From Lutibacter sp. (lineage in GTDB: Bacteria; Bacteroidota; Bacteroidia; Flavobacteriales; Flavobacteriaceae): DNA of 64,000 nucleotides. The first letter of the stretch is position 1; each line of letters opens with the position of its first letter. The notes below the pieces were generated by a model that had not been told where the DNA came from, ran no database searches, and saw nothing but the letters and a program-made list of their open reading frames with translations. Of this stretch, positions 49,869 to 59,588 are shown piece after piece. The stretch covers positions 1 through 64,000 of the forward strand of contig NZ_JAUYUD010000017.1 of NCBI RefSeq assembly GCF_030692605.1, written 5' to 3'. A program made the position numbers and the translations under genes.

Positions 49869-51476
49869 ATGAAAATATTGTACCAAACTCGAAAGAAAAG
49901 ATTTTTTTTAAATATGAAAAGTGTGAAACACATTACATTATCAAGATTAATTAATACTGGTCTTGCTTTCCTTTTATTATTTTCTATTAATTTATCGGCT
50001 CAAGATGGGAACGTTGCAAATGGCGAAAAGCTATTTAAAAGTACCTGCGCAGCTTGTCATAAATTAGATAAAAAATTGGTGGGTCCTGCTTTACAGGGCA
50101 TTACTGAAAAAAGAGATCAAGAATGGTTAATTAAGTGGATTAAAGATAGTCCTGGAATGATTAAATCTGGCGACAAATTAGCAATTCAAGTTTTTGAAGA
50201 GAATAATAAGTTACCAATGACTGCTAATCCTCAATTATCTGACCAAGATATTATTGATATTTTAGCATATACCAAAGGAGAACCTTCAAGTACTGCAGTC
50301 ACATCTGTTCCTGCTGAAATAGATCCAGGTGTTGCCCTTGGAAAACAGTTATTTAATAGCAATTGTGCTGCTTGCCATAAATTGCAGGGTAATTTAATTG
50401 GTCCCGAATTATTTAAAATTGGCGATAAAAGAGATGCTGCTTGGTTAAAACTTTGGATAAAAGACAATAATGCATTAATTGCATCAGGCGATAAATTGGC
50501 AAAAGAGGTTGCTGATAGTAATCCAGCTGCAATGACTCCTTTTCCTCAATTTTCTGATGAAGATATAGAGAATATTTTAAAATATTTAAATACGGGTGAT
50601 GTTCAAGTTGCGGTGGTAGGAGCAAGTGGAAAGGATGAAGAAATTTTTAACAAACCAGGATTAGGTGTTTTACCTACATTGTTGGTAACACTGTTAATAT
50701 TCATAGCACTTACGGTTGTTGTTTCGGCTACAACAAACAGAAAAGTTGTAGAAGGAGAAGAAGATACAACAAGCATGTTGAAATCTATTTTTTACAGTCC
50801 TTTTTTACGTTTTTTATCTGTGATATTCTTCTTATTGTTAGGTGCATGGTTAGTATTTGGATTTTTAATGCAAATTGATGTGAACGAAGGTTATCAACCA
50901 ATTCAACCAATTGCATTTTCGCACACTGTTCATTCAGGTGATAATAAAATAGATTGTCAATATTGTCATTCTTCTGCAAAACATAGTAAGACTTCTGGTA
51001 TTCCTTCAGTAAATGTTTGTATGAACTGTCATAAATCAATTTCTGAATATAAAGGAGAATTATTTGGAGATTATTCAAAAGAAGATTTAGATAAAGAAAT
51101 TCAAAAAATATATGATGCTGTTGGTTGGGATAAAGAAAATCTAAAATATATTGAAGGATTTGAGCAAATACCTATTGAATGGGTGCGTATTCATAACTTG
51201 GCAGATTTTGCTTATTACAATCACTCTCAGCACGTAACGGTTGCTGGAATTGAATGTCAAAAATGCCACGGACCTGTTGAAACAATGCATGAAATGAAAC
51301 AATTTTCGCCACTTACAATGGGTTGGTGTATAGATTGTCACAGACAAACTCAAGTTGATATGAAGGATAGCGGTTATTACAAAAATATCCACGATCAGTT
51401 AGCTAAAAAATACGGAGTTGAAAAAGTAACCGCAGCAGAAATGGGTGGTTTAGAGTGTGGTAAATGCCACTATTAA
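49869..51476 (+). CDS. actA: ActA multiheme cytochrome c of alternative complex III, with two extra cytochrome c domains
   Basis: 535 residues. A second Met at 49914 (MKSVKHITLSRL) would give a cleaner signal peptide ending LSAQ, so the true start may be there. Two class I cytochrome c domains come first, each with CAACHK (heme Cys ~residues 60 and 166), then a TM helix (~312-335), then five CxxCH sites (CQYCH ~363, CMNCH ~383, CQKCH ~463, CIDCH ~489, CGKCH ~531) in the usual ActA pentaheme part. Total of seven heme sites. ActA carries electrons from quinol oxidation toward cytochrome oxidase on the periplasmic side. First of actABCDEF. Confidence 0.92.
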   Translation: MKILYQTRKKRFFLNMKSVKHITLSRLINTGLAFLLLFSINLSAQDGNVANGEKLFKSTCAACHKLDKKLVGPALQGITEKRDQEWLIKWIKDSPGMIKSGDKLAIQVFEENNKLPMTANPQLSDQDIIDILAYTKGEPSSTAVTSVPAEIDPGVALGKQLFNSNCAACHKLQGNLIGPELFKIGDKRDAAWLKLWIKDNNALIASGDKLAKEVADSNPAAMTPFPQFSDEDIENILKYLNTGDVQVAVVGASGKDEEIFNKPGLGVLPTLLVTLLIFIALTVVVSATTNRKVVEGEEDTTSMLKSIFYSPFLRFLSVIFFLLLGAWLVFGFLMQIDVNEGYQPIQPIAFSHTVHSGDNKIDCQYCHSSAKHSKTSGIPSVNVCMNCHKSISEYKGELFGDYSKEDLDKEIQKIYDAVGWDKENLKYIEGFEQIPIEWVRIHNLADFAYYNHSQHVTVAGIECQKCHGPVETMHEMKQFSPLTMGWCIDCHRQTQVDMKDSGYYKNIHDQLAKKYGVEKVTAAEMGGLECGKCHY

Positions 51477-51556
51477 ATAAATAATTAAATAGTTAAAAAT
51501 TGAAGAAAGTTAATTTATTCAATCTTTTAATCTTTCAATAATAAATATAAAAATCA

Positions 51557-54500
51557 ATGGCATCAAACAAAAAATACTGGAAAAGTGTTGAAGAGCTAAA
51601 CGAAAACAGCTCTATTGTTGATACGTTAAAAAATAACGAGTTTGTTGAAGAATTACCTTTAGATCAATTTTTGGGTAATAAAGAAAATTTAGAATCTTCA
51701 TCAACAACACGTAGAGACTTTCTAAAATATGTTGGATTTACAACAGCAGCTGCATCTTTGGCGTCTTGTGAAGGACCAGTTGTAAAATCAATTCCATATT
51801 TAATTAAACCAGATGATATTATACCAGGTGTAGCCGAATATTATGCTACAACAATGGCAGATGGTTTTGATTTTGCCAACATATTGGTAAAAGTTAGAGA
51901 AGGACGACCAATAAAAATTGAACCAAATAAAGAAGCAAATGGAAGAACAAATGCTCGTATTCAAGCATCTGTACTTTCTTTATATGATAGTGGAAGATTA
52001 AAAGAGCCAATGATTGGTGGTACTGTAAGTTCTTGGAATGATGTTGATACTCAAATTATAGCTAAATTAAATGAAGTTAAATCTGCAGGATTACCAATTG
52101 TAGTTTTAACTGGAACATGCGCAAGTCCTTCAACCAAAAAATTAATTGGATATTTAAACGAGTCTTACGGCAATGTTTCCCATGTAATTTACGATTCTGT
52201 TTCAGAATCAGCGGCATTAGATGCTTTTGAAGCTATGTATGGGTCACGTGCATTACCAGATTATAATTTAGAAAAAGCAGAAGTTATTGTTTCAATAGGA
52301 GCAGATTTCTTGGCTGATTGGCAAGGTGGAGGTTTTGATGCGGGTTATGCATTAGGACGAATTCCTAAAGAAGGTAAAATGTCTCATCATATTCAGTTTG
52401 AAGCGAATATGACTTTATCTGGTGCAAATGCAGATAAACGTGTAATGATGAAGCCTTCTGACCAGATTTCAGCGCTGGTTAAATTATACAATGCAGTAGT
52501 ATTTGGTACAAGTACCATGGAAGAATCTCCAATTAATAGTGCTGTACAAATAGCGGCAGCTCAACTTAAAAAAGCGGGTGCCAAAGGAATTTTATTAACA
52601 GGAATTCAAGATAAAAATGCACAACTAATTGCGCTTGCAATAAATAAAGCACTTAATAGTGAGGTTATTGATGTTGTTGCAACAAAAAATATTAGAAAAG
52701 GTAATGACGCTCAAGTTTTAAAACTTGTTTCAGATATGAACGCTGGAAAAATTGGAGCAGTTATTATGAATAATATAAACCCTGTGTTTACTTTATCAAA
52801 CTCTAAAGAGTTTGTTGCTGGATTGAAAAAAGTTAAATTGTCTGTAGCCATTTCACAAGAACATAATGAAACTGTTAAAACAGTGCAATATGCCTTAGCT
52901 GCACCTCATTATTTAGAATCTTGGGGAGATGCTGTAATTAAAAAAGGAACATATAGTTTAATTCAACCTACCATTAATACATTATTTAATACAAGGCAAT
53001 TTCAGGATTCCTTATTAAAATGGACTGGTAGCACTGCTTCTTATTATGATTTTATTAAAGAAACATGGAATGCAGAGGTTTTAAATGGAAAATCGTGGAA
53101 TCAAGCGTTGCACGATGGTGTGTTTAGTTTTGAGTCTGTAGGAAGTATTAATGCTTTAGAAGTGGATTTAAATGAGGCTATAAAATCCTTGTTAGATGTT
53201 AAAGGCAGTGAGTTTGAACTATCATTATATACCAAAGTTGGAATGGGTGATGGTCAAATGGCAAATAACCCTTGGCTTCAAGAATTTCCAGATCCAATTA
53301 CTAGAACTTCTTGGGATAATTATTTAACAATTTCGCAATCTGATGCTAAAAATTTAGGTATCATTAATGAAAATGTTGCTAATGGAGCTTTAAATGGTAG
53401 TTTAGTAGAAGTTGGGTTAAACGGAATTTCAATAACCATACCTGCTTTAATTCAACCAGGACAAGCTAAAGGATCTGTTGGATTGGCTTTAGGATATGGT
53501 AGAAAAGAAGGTTTGAAAGCAGAAATGCAAACCGGAGTTAATTCTTATAGTTTATACAATAATTTCAATACTTTTCAACCAAACATTTCCCTTAAAACAG
53601 TAAGTGGAATGCACGAATTTGCTTGTGTTCAGTTACAAAATACCTTAATGGGTAGAGGCGATATTATAAAAGAAACTACGTTAGAAACATATAACGATGC
53701 TTCGTTAGACCCTAAACGTTCTTGGAACAAAGTTCCAATGGTTTCTCTAGACCATAATGAGGTAGAGGCAACTACGGTTGATTTGTGGGAGTCTTTCGAT
53801 AGATCTTTGGGTCATCATTTTAATTTATCAATAGATTTAAATGCTTGTACAGGTTGTGGTGCATGTGTTATAGCTTGTCACGCAGAAAATAATGTGCCTG
53901 TAGTTGGAAAATCTGAGATTAGAAAATCTCGTGATCTTCATTGGTTACGTATTGACCGTTATTATTCACATGAAGAAGATTTTGAGGGCGATAATGAGTT
54001 AAAAAAGAATGGAAAAGGAGTAATGGGATATAAAAACACGATGTCTGATTTAGAGGACCCTTCGGAAAATCCATCAGTTGCTTTTCAACCTGTGATGTGT
54101 CAACATTGCAATCACGCACCTTGTGAAACAGTTTGCCCGGTTGCAGCTACATCACATGGACGTCAAGGTCAAAATCAAATGGCTTATAATCGTTGTGTAG
54201 GTACTCGTTATTGTGCTAACAACTGTCCTTATAAAGTAAGAAGATTCAATTGGTTTAATTATGCCAATAACAATGAATTTGATTACAATATGAATGACGA
54301 TTTAGGAAAAATGGTATTAAACCCAGATGTAACTGTTCGTTCTAGAGGGGTCATGGAAAAATGTTCTATGTGTATTCAAATGACGCAAGGAACTATTTTA
54401 AAAGCTAAAAACGAAGGCAGACCAGTTAATATTAATGAGTTTGAAACAGCTTGTTCAAACGCATGTAATACTGGAGCAATGGTTTTTGGAGATATTAATG

Positions 54501-54622
54501 TAAGTGAAAATAAGATAACAGCCCTTACAAAAGATAATAGAGCATATCATTTACTTGAAAACGTTGGTACAAAACCAAATGTAGTGTATCATGTAAAAGT
54601 TAGAAATACACAAGAAGCGTAA
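51557..54622 (+). CDS. actB: ActB molybdopterin-like/iron-sulfur subunit of ACIII
   Basis: 1021 residues. The N-terminus has a Tat-type motif TRRDFLKYVG (twin Arg 52-53) and a lipobox LASC with Cys71, so it is exported folded and lipid-anchored. Residues ~75-740 resemble a molybdopterin oxidoreductase domain that, in characterised ACIII, lacks the cofactor. Residues ~760-1000 are a four-cluster iron-sulfur domain: CTGCGACVIACH (~764), CQHCNHAPCETVCP, CVGTRYCANNCP and CSMCIQM with CSNACN. Electrons pass from the quinol site in ActC through these clusters to ActA. Located 80 bp after actA and 35 bp before actC. Confidence 0.95.
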   Translation: MASNKKYWKSVEELNENSSIVDTLKNNEFVEELPLDQFLGNKENLESSSTTRRDFLKYVGFTTAAASLASCEGPVVKSIPYLIKPDDIIPGVAEYYATTMADGFDFANILVKVREGRPIKIEPNKEANGRTNARIQASVLSLYDSGRLKEPMIGGTVSSWNDVDTQIIAKLNEVKSAGLPIVVLTGTCASPSTKKLIGYLNESYGNVSHVIYDSVSESAALDAFEAMYGSRALPDYNLEKAEVIVSIGADFLADWQGGGFDAGYALGRIPKEGKMSHHIQFEANMTLSGANADKRVMMKPSDQISALVKLYNAVVFGTSTMEESPINSAVQIAAAQLKKAGAKGILLTGIQDKNAQLIALAINKALNSEVIDVVATKNIRKGNDAQVLKLVSDMNAGKIGAVIMNNINPVFTLSNSKEFVAGLKKVKLSVAISQEHNETVKTVQYALAAPHYLESWGDAVIKKGTYSLIQPTINTLFNTRQFQDSLLKWTGSTASYYDFIKETWNAEVLNGKSWNQALHDGVFSFESVGSINALEVDLNEAIKSLLDVKGSEFELSLYTKVGMGDGQMANNPWLQEFPDPITRTSWDNYLTISQSDAKNLGIINENVANGALNGSLVEVGLNGISITIPALIQPGQAKGSVGLALGYGRKEGLKAEMQTGVNSYSLYNNFNTFQPNISLKTVSGMHEFACVQLQNTLMGRGDIIKETTLETYNDASLDPKRSWNKVPMVSLDHNEVEATTVDLWESFDRSLGHHFNLSIDLNACTGCGACVIACHAENNVPVVGKSEIRKSRDLHWLRIDRYYSHEEDFEGDNELKKNGKGVMGYKNTMSDLEDPSENPSVAFQPVMCQHCNHAPCETVCPVAATSHGRQGQNQMAYNRCVGTRYCANNCPYKVRRFNWFNYANNNEFDYNMNDDLGKMVLNPDVTVRSRGVMEKCSMCIQMTQGTILKAKNEGRPVNINEFETACSNACNTGAMVFGDINVSENKITALTKDNRAYHLLENVGTKPNVVYHVKVRNTQEA

Positions 54623-54657
54623 AAAATAATATTAATAGATAATAATTGAATTAAATT

Positions 54658-56049
54658 ATGGCGTCTCATTACGAAGCACCTATTAGAAAGCCTTTAATTA
54701 TTGGGGATAAAAGCTATCACGATATTACTGTTGATGTGGCTGCTCCAGTTGAAGGCAAAGCAAATAAATTATGGTGGACCGCATTTTATATTTCCCTTTT
54801 AGCATTTCTTTGGGGAATTGGTTGCATTATATATACCATTGGAACTGGAATTGGAGTTTGGGGATTAAATAAAACCGTTGGATGGGCCTGGGATATTACC
54901 AACTTTGTATGGTGGGTAGGAATCGGTCATGCAGGAACACTTATTTCTGCTGTACTTTTATTATTTCGCCAAAAATGGAGAATGGGTATTAACCGATCTG
55001 CTGAAGCAATGACAATTTTCTCTGTTATTCAAGCGGGTTTATTTCCAGTTATTCACATGGGTCGTGTTTGGAATGCACATTTTGTATTGCCTTTACCAAA
55101 CCAATTCGGAACATTATGGACTAACTTTAACTCACCATTATTATGGGACGTTTTTGCTATTTCAACGTACTTATCGGTTTCATTGGTTTTTTGGTGGACG
55201 GGATTACTTCCTGATTTTGCTATGTTACGTGATAGAGCTGTAAAACCGTTTCAAAAGAAAATATATAGTTTATTAAGTTTTGGGTGGAGCGGTAGAGCAA
55301 AAGACTGGCAACGATTTGAAGAGGTGTCTTTGGTTTTAGCAGGTTTGGCAACACCTCTTGTACTTTCAGTTCATACTATTGTATCCTTTGACTTTGCTAC
55401 TTCAGTAATTCCAGGATGGCATACTACAATATTTCCTCCTTACTTTGTTGCAGGAGCTGTGTTTTCTGGTTTTGCTATGGTAAATACGTTGCTTATTATT
55501 ATGAGGAAAGTGTCGAACCTTGAAGCATACATTACAGTTCAGCACATTGAACTTATGAACATTGTAATTATGATTACGGGTTCAATTGTTGGTTGCGCAT
55601 ACATTACAGAGTTATTTATTGCTTGGTATTCAGGAGTAGAATATGAACAATATGCGTTTTTGAATAGAGCAACTGGACCATATTGGTGGGCGTATTTATT
55701 AATGATGTCTTGCAACGTTTTTTCTCCACAGTTAATGTGGTTTAAAAAATTAAGAACAAGTATCATGTTCTCATTCATTATTTCAATTGTTGTAAATGTT
55801 GGAATGTGGTTTGAACGTTTTGTAATTATTGTAACTTCATTACATAGAGATTATTTACCATCTTCTTGGACAATGTTTTCTCCAACTTTTGTTGATATAG
55901 GTATTTTTGTGGGAACTATTGGTTTTTTCTTTTTTCTTTTCTTATTATATGCTAGAACATTCCCTGTAATTGCACAAGCAGAAGTAAAATCTATTTTAAA
56001 ATCATCGGGTGATAATTATAAAAAATTAAGAGACTTAAATCATGACTAA
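54658..56049 (+). CDS. actC: ActC NrfD-like quinol-binding membrane subunit of ACIII
   Basis: 463 residues with about ten TM helices (for example LWWTAFYISLLAFLWGIGCI, split LWWTAFYISL/LAFLWGIGCI; NFVWWVGIGHAGTLISA; FVAGAVFSGFAMVNTLLI). NrfD/PsrC family features include NFVWWVGIGHAG near the periplasmic quinol pocket and the FPVIHMGR segment. It oxidises menaquinol and passes electrons to ActB. The stop codon lies within actD (8-bp overlap), implying coupled translation. Confidence 0.95.
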   Translation: MASHYEAPIRKPLIIGDKSYHDITVDVAAPVEGKANKLWWTAFYISLLAFLWGIGCIIYTIGTGIGVWGLNKTVGWAWDITNFVWWVGIGHAGTLISAVLLLFRQKWRMGINRSAEAMTIFSVIQAGLFPVIHMGRVWNAHFVLPLPNQFGTLWTNFNSPLLWDVFAISTYLSVSLVFWWTGLLPDFAMLRDRAVKPFQKKIYSLLSFGWSGRAKDWQRFEEVSLVLAGLATPLVLSVHTIVSFDFATSVIPGWHTTIFPPYFVAGAVFSGFAMVNTLLIIMRKVSNLEAYITVQHIELMNIVIMITGSIVGCAYITELFIAWYSGVEYEQYAFLNRATGPYWWAYLLMMSCNVFSPQLMWFKKLRTSIMFSFIISIVVNVGMWFERFVIIVTSLHRDYLPSSWTMFSPTFVDIGIFVGTIGFFFFLFLLYARTFPVIAQAEVKSILKSSGDNYKKLRDLNHD

Positions 56050-56566
56050 TAAAGTAATACAAGCGATGTATAATGATGATGATGTATTAATGCATGCTGT
56101 TAAAGAAGTGCGTGCAGCAAATCATCATATAGCAGAAATATATACACCATTTCCTGTTCATGGGCTTGATAAAGCGATGGGACTTAAAGAAACTCGAATA
56201 GCAATTACTTCCTTTCTTTATGGATGCGTTGGATTTTCCTTTGCTATTTGGATGATGAATTATATGATGATAGAGCAGTGGCCTCAAGACATTGGAGGAA
56301 AACCAAGTTTTAGTTTCTTTTTAAATGTGCCAGCATTTGTACCAGTCATTTTTGAAATGACAGTATTTTTTGCAGCGCATTTAATGGTTATTACTTTTTA
56401 TATGAGAAGTAAATTATGGCCATTTAAAGAAGCTGAAAATCCTGATCCTAGAACAACAGATGATATGTTTGTAATGGAAGTTTCTGTTGATGGAAACGAA
56501 GATGAATTAGTTGCATTTCTTGAAAAAACAGGAACTGTTGAAATTAAAGTAACTGAAAAGCATTGA
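56042..56566 (+). CDS. actD: ActD subunit of ACIII (DUF3341)
   Basis: 174 residues with two TM helices (~residues 55-77 and 93-117). It has the DUF3341 pattern: an N-terminal soluble part with IYTPFPVHGLDKAMGLKETR, the first TM after a basic turn, then FVPVIFEMTVFFAAHLMVI and a soluble C-terminus ending in acidic text (ELVAFLEKTGTVEIKV). Structural subunit that holds ActC and the periplasmic parts. Overlaps actC by 8 bp. Confidence 0.93.
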   Translation: MTNKVIQAMYNDDDVLMHAVKEVRAANHHIAEIYTPFPVHGLDKAMGLKETRIAITSFLYGCVGFSFAIWMMNYMMIEQWPQDIGGKPSFSFFLNVPAFVPVIFEMTVFFAAHLMVITFYMRSKLWPFKEAENPDPRTTDDMFVMEVSVDGNEDELVAFLEKTGTVEIKVTEKH

Positions 56567-56571
56567 TTAAA

Positions 56572-57126
56572 ATGAAAAACATTTTAAAAATAATAGCAAC
56601 ATTTGGTTTATTAGTGAGTTTATCATCTTGTTGGGGCGATAAAACAAAACCAAATTATCAATATATGCCAGATATGTACAAGTCTGTTGGATATGAAACA
56701 TATACTGAAAACCCAAATTATAAAAATGGGATGACTTCTCAAAATCCAATGGCAGGAACTATTGCTCGAGGGCAAGTACCTTTTGAGTATCCCAATTCAA
56801 TAGAAGGTTATGAAGCAGCCAAAGCAAGTTTAACCAATCCGTATGAATTAAACGAGATAAATCTAGAGAACGGAAAAAAAATGTATGGAATTTATTGTAT
56901 TTCTTGTCATGGAGATGTAGGTGCAGGAAATGGAGTTTTAGTTCAAAGAGAAAAATTCTTAGGAGTTCCTAACTATAAAGATAGAGAAATTACATCTGGT
57001 AGTATTTACCACGTAATTATGTATGGTAGAAACTTAATGGGTTCTCATTCTTCTCAATTAACAGTTAAGGAACGCTGGCAAGTAACCATGTATGTGGAAC
57101 AATTGAGAACAGAATTATTAAAATAA
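56572..57126 (+). CDS. actE: ActE monoheme cytochrome c lipoprotein of ACIII
   Basis: 184 residues from the ATG at 56572, 5 bp after actD; a TTG nine bases upstream is also in frame but the ATG gives a better signal. Lipoprotein signal MKNILKIIATFGLLVSLSSC with Cys20. Class I cytochrome c: CISCHG (heme Cys ~109) and a later Met axial ligand candidate in IMYGRNLMGSHSSQL. It is anchored in the periplasm and shuttles electrons from ActA toward the oxidase. Usual length for ActE. Confidence 0.93.
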   Translation: MKNILKIIATFGLLVSLSSCWGDKTKPNYQYMPDMYKSVGYETYTENPNYKNGMTSQNPMAGTIARGQVPFEYPNSIEGYEAAKASLTNPYELNEINLENGKKMYGIYCISCHGDVGAGNGVLVQREKFLGVPNYKDREITSGSIYHVIMYGRNLMGSHSSQLTVKERWQVTMYVEQLRTELLK

Positions 57127-57152
57127 AAATTACACCGATAGAAATTAAAAAT

Positions 57153-58454
57153 ATGTATACATTTTCAAGTAAATTAAAAACGTTTTCATTTGCTTTAATG
57201 ATAATAGGACTGTTAGGTGTTGGATATGGTTTTTTAACTACACCTAGTTCAGTAGAAGATGTTAAAGTAATATTGCAAGATAGTCATGATTCTCATGAAG
57301 AAGTTGCAACACAAAATCATGCTGAGAACGTTGATACCCATGCAAATGATGCACACGCCGAACATGTTTATCACTTATTAAAAAACAAACCATGGTCTGC
57401 ACTTTATGTAGCTCTGTTTTTCTTTTTTATGTTAGCTCTGGGCGCTTTGGCATTTTACGCTATTCAACATGCGGCTCAAGCTGGATGGTCAGTTGTTTTA
57501 TTTAGAGTTATGGAAGGAATAACCGCTTATTTACCAGTTGGGGGTATTTTATTATTTGTATTTTTTGTGCTTTCTTCCCTTCATTTTAACCATTTATTTG
57601 TTTGGATGGATCCTGAGGTTGTTGCAAATGATGAATTAATTCAAAATAAAAGTGGTTATTTAAATGTGCCATTTTTTCTATTGAGAGCTGCAATTTATAT
57701 AGGAGGATGGATTTTTTATCGTCAGCATGCTCGTAAATTAACGTTAGCTCAAGATAGTGCGACAGATAATAGTAATTATACTAAATTATTTAAGCGTTCA
57801 GCTGCGTTTCTAGTATTCTTTTTGGTTACAGAATCTATGATGTCTTGGGATTGGATTATGTCTCTAGACCCTCACTGGTTTAGTACTTTATTTGGGTGGT
57901 ATGTATTCTCAAGCATGATAGTTTCAGCAATTACCACCATTGCATTAGTTTCTATCTACTTAAAAAGTCAAGGCTATTTAGAATTTGTAAATAATAGCCA
58001 TATGCATGATTTAGCAAAATTTATGTTTGGTTTTAGTGTATTCTGGACCTATTTATGGTTCTCACAATTTATGTTAATATGGTATGCTAATATTCCAGAA
58101 GAGGTTACATATTTTGTATCAAGATTTAATGATTATAAGATTCCGTTTTTAGGAATGGTTGTTTTAAACTTTGTTTTTCCTTTATTAGTATTAATGAATA
58201 GCGATTTTAAACGTGTAAATTGGTTTATTGTTTGTACAGGAATTATCATATTAATAGGACATTATATTGATATTTATGTAATGATTATGCCAGCAACTGT
58301 TGGTGATCAATGGTTTATTGGAATTTCTGAAATAAGTTCAGTTTTATTAATATTAGGAATATTTATTTACGTGGTTTTCTCTGCTTTAACAAAAGCACCA
58401 TTATTAGCAAAAGGAAGCCCATTCTTAAAAGAAAGTGAACATTTTCATTATTAA
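57153..58454 (+). CDS. actF: ActF membrane subunit of ACIII
   Basis: 433 residues with about ten TM helices; quinol:cytochrome c oxidoreductase membrane subunit, paralogous in fold to ActC. The segment between TM1 and TM2 (~residues 45-75) is strikingly His-rich (HDSHEEVATQNHAEN, HANDAHAEHVYH), periplasmic by topology. The helix text MEGITAYLPVGGILLFVFFVL and MMSWDWIMSLDPHWFSTLFG is typical of the family. Ends the act operon; a terminator follows 26 bp later. Confidence 0.94.
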   Translation: MYTFSSKLKTFSFALMIIGLLGVGYGFLTTPSSVEDVKVILQDSHDSHEEVATQNHAENVDTHANDAHAEHVYHLLKNKPWSALYVALFFFFMLALGALAFYAIQHAAQAGWSVVLFRVMEGITAYLPVGGILLFVFFVLSSLHFNHLFVWMDPEVVANDELIQNKSGYLNVPFFLLRAAIYIGGWIFYRQHARKLTLAQDSATDNSNYTKLFKRSAAFLVFFLVTESMMSWDWIMSLDPHWFSTLFGWYVFSSMIVSAITTIALVSIYLKSQGYLEFVNNSHMHDLAKFMFGFSVFWTYLWFSQFMLIWYANIPEEVTYFVSRFNDYKIPFLGMVVLNFVFPLLVLMNSDFKRVNWFIVCTGIIILIGHYIDIYVMIMPATVGDQWFIGISEISSVLLILGIFIYVVFSALTKAPLLAKGSPFLKESEHFHY

Positions 58455-58480
58455 AATTTAAAAATATTTAATAGGAAGGA

Positions 58481-58510
58481 TCCTGAATGTCAATTATTCA
58501 GGATTTTTTT
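58481..58510 (+). terminator. Terminator of the act operon
   Basis: TCCTGAAT - 7-base loop - ATTCAGGA followed by seven T. It separates actF from coxB, so the oxidase genes may need their own promoter or readthrough. Confidence 0.85.
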
Positions 58511-58545
58511 ATATTTTACGCCACTAAAACAACTAACAAAAAAAT

Positions 58546-59556
58546 ATGACAGCATTACTTTATGTTTTATTAGCAATTATCGTAGCCATTGCAATTTGGC
58601 AAATAACAAATATTTTTAATCTGAAAGGAACAATAGCAACAGATAAGGATAACAATACGCAAGGTATTTTATTTGCCGTTTTTGGAGTTTTCTTTTATGG
58701 ATTAATGATTTTTTCATTTTGGAAATATTCGGTAATATTATTACCTGAAGCTGCCTCTGTGGAAGGTGAACAATATGACACATTGTATTTAATTACAATG
58801 TTATTAATTTTATTTGTTCAAGCAGTTACGCAATTTTTGTTATTTTACTTTTCATTTAAATATCGAGGAATAAAAGGTAGAAAAGCATTGTTTTATGCAG
58901 ATAGCCACAAGTTAGAAATGATTTGGACTATTGTTCCTGCGGTTGTTTTAGCTGGATTAGTATTGTACGGTTTAACCGTTTGGAATGACGTTATGGATTC
59001 TTCAGATGCCGAAAATCCGTTAATTGTTGAAGTATATGCAAAACAATTTCAGTGGGAAGCTAGATATGCAGGTGCTGATAATGAATTAGGAAAAGCAAAT
59101 GTTCGTTTAATTGAAGGAATAAATACAATGGGTGTAGATATGACGGATAAAAATGCGAATGATGATATTGCTGTTAGAGAATTAAGGTTGCCAAAAGGAA
59201 GAAAAGTTATTTTTAAATTTCGTTCACAAGATGTATTGCATTCTGCATATATGCCCCACTTTAGGGCTCAGATGAATTGTGTACCTGGAATGGTAACTCA
59301 GTTTGCGTTTACACCTAAATTAACAACTTCAGAAATGAGAGCCAATGAAGAAACAATTGCAAAAGTTGAAGGCATCAATAAAATAAGGGCCGAAAAAGGA
59401 GAAGATCCTTATGAGTTCGATTATTTGTTATTATGCAATAAAATTTGTGGTGCATCTCATTACAATATGCAAATGAAAATTATAGTTGAAGAAGAGGCTG
59501 CTTTTAATTCATGGTTAAAAGGGCAACAAACTTTGGCACAAGCAATCTCTCAATAA
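58546..59556 (+). CDS. coxB: Cytochrome c oxidase subunit II (CuA)
   Basis: 336 residues. Three hydrophobic segments are seen (~residues 3-22, 42-65 and 83-105), one more than the usual two, then the periplasmic cupredoxin. CuA ligands are visible: His in DVLHSAYMP, and C-x3-C-x3-H-x2-M in CNKICGASHYNM (~residues 298-309). KQFQWEARYAG and FRSQDVLHS are conserved. It receives electrons from cytochrome c and passes them to subunit I. No cytochrome c fusion at its C-terminus. Lies 91 bp after actF past a terminator and 32 bp before coxA. Confidence 0.95.
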   Translation: MTALLYVLLAIIVAIAIWQITNIFNLKGTIATDKDNNTQGILFAVFGVFFYGLMIFSFWKYSVILLPEAASVEGEQYDTLYLITMLLILFVQAVTQFLLFYFSFKYRGIKGRKALFYADSHKLEMIWTIVPAVVLAGLVLYGLTVWNDVMDSSDAENPLIVEVYAKQFQWEARYAGADNELGKANVRLIEGINTMGVDMTDKNANDDIAVRELRLPKGRKVIFKFRSQDVLHSAYMPHFRAQMNCVPGMVTQFAFTPKLTTSEMRANEETIAKVEGINKIRAEKGEDPYEFDYLLLCNKICGASHYNMQMKIIVEEEAAFNSWLKGQQTLAQAISQ

Positions 59557-59588
59557 AAAATAAAGTAGGACTACTAAAAAAAATAAAT

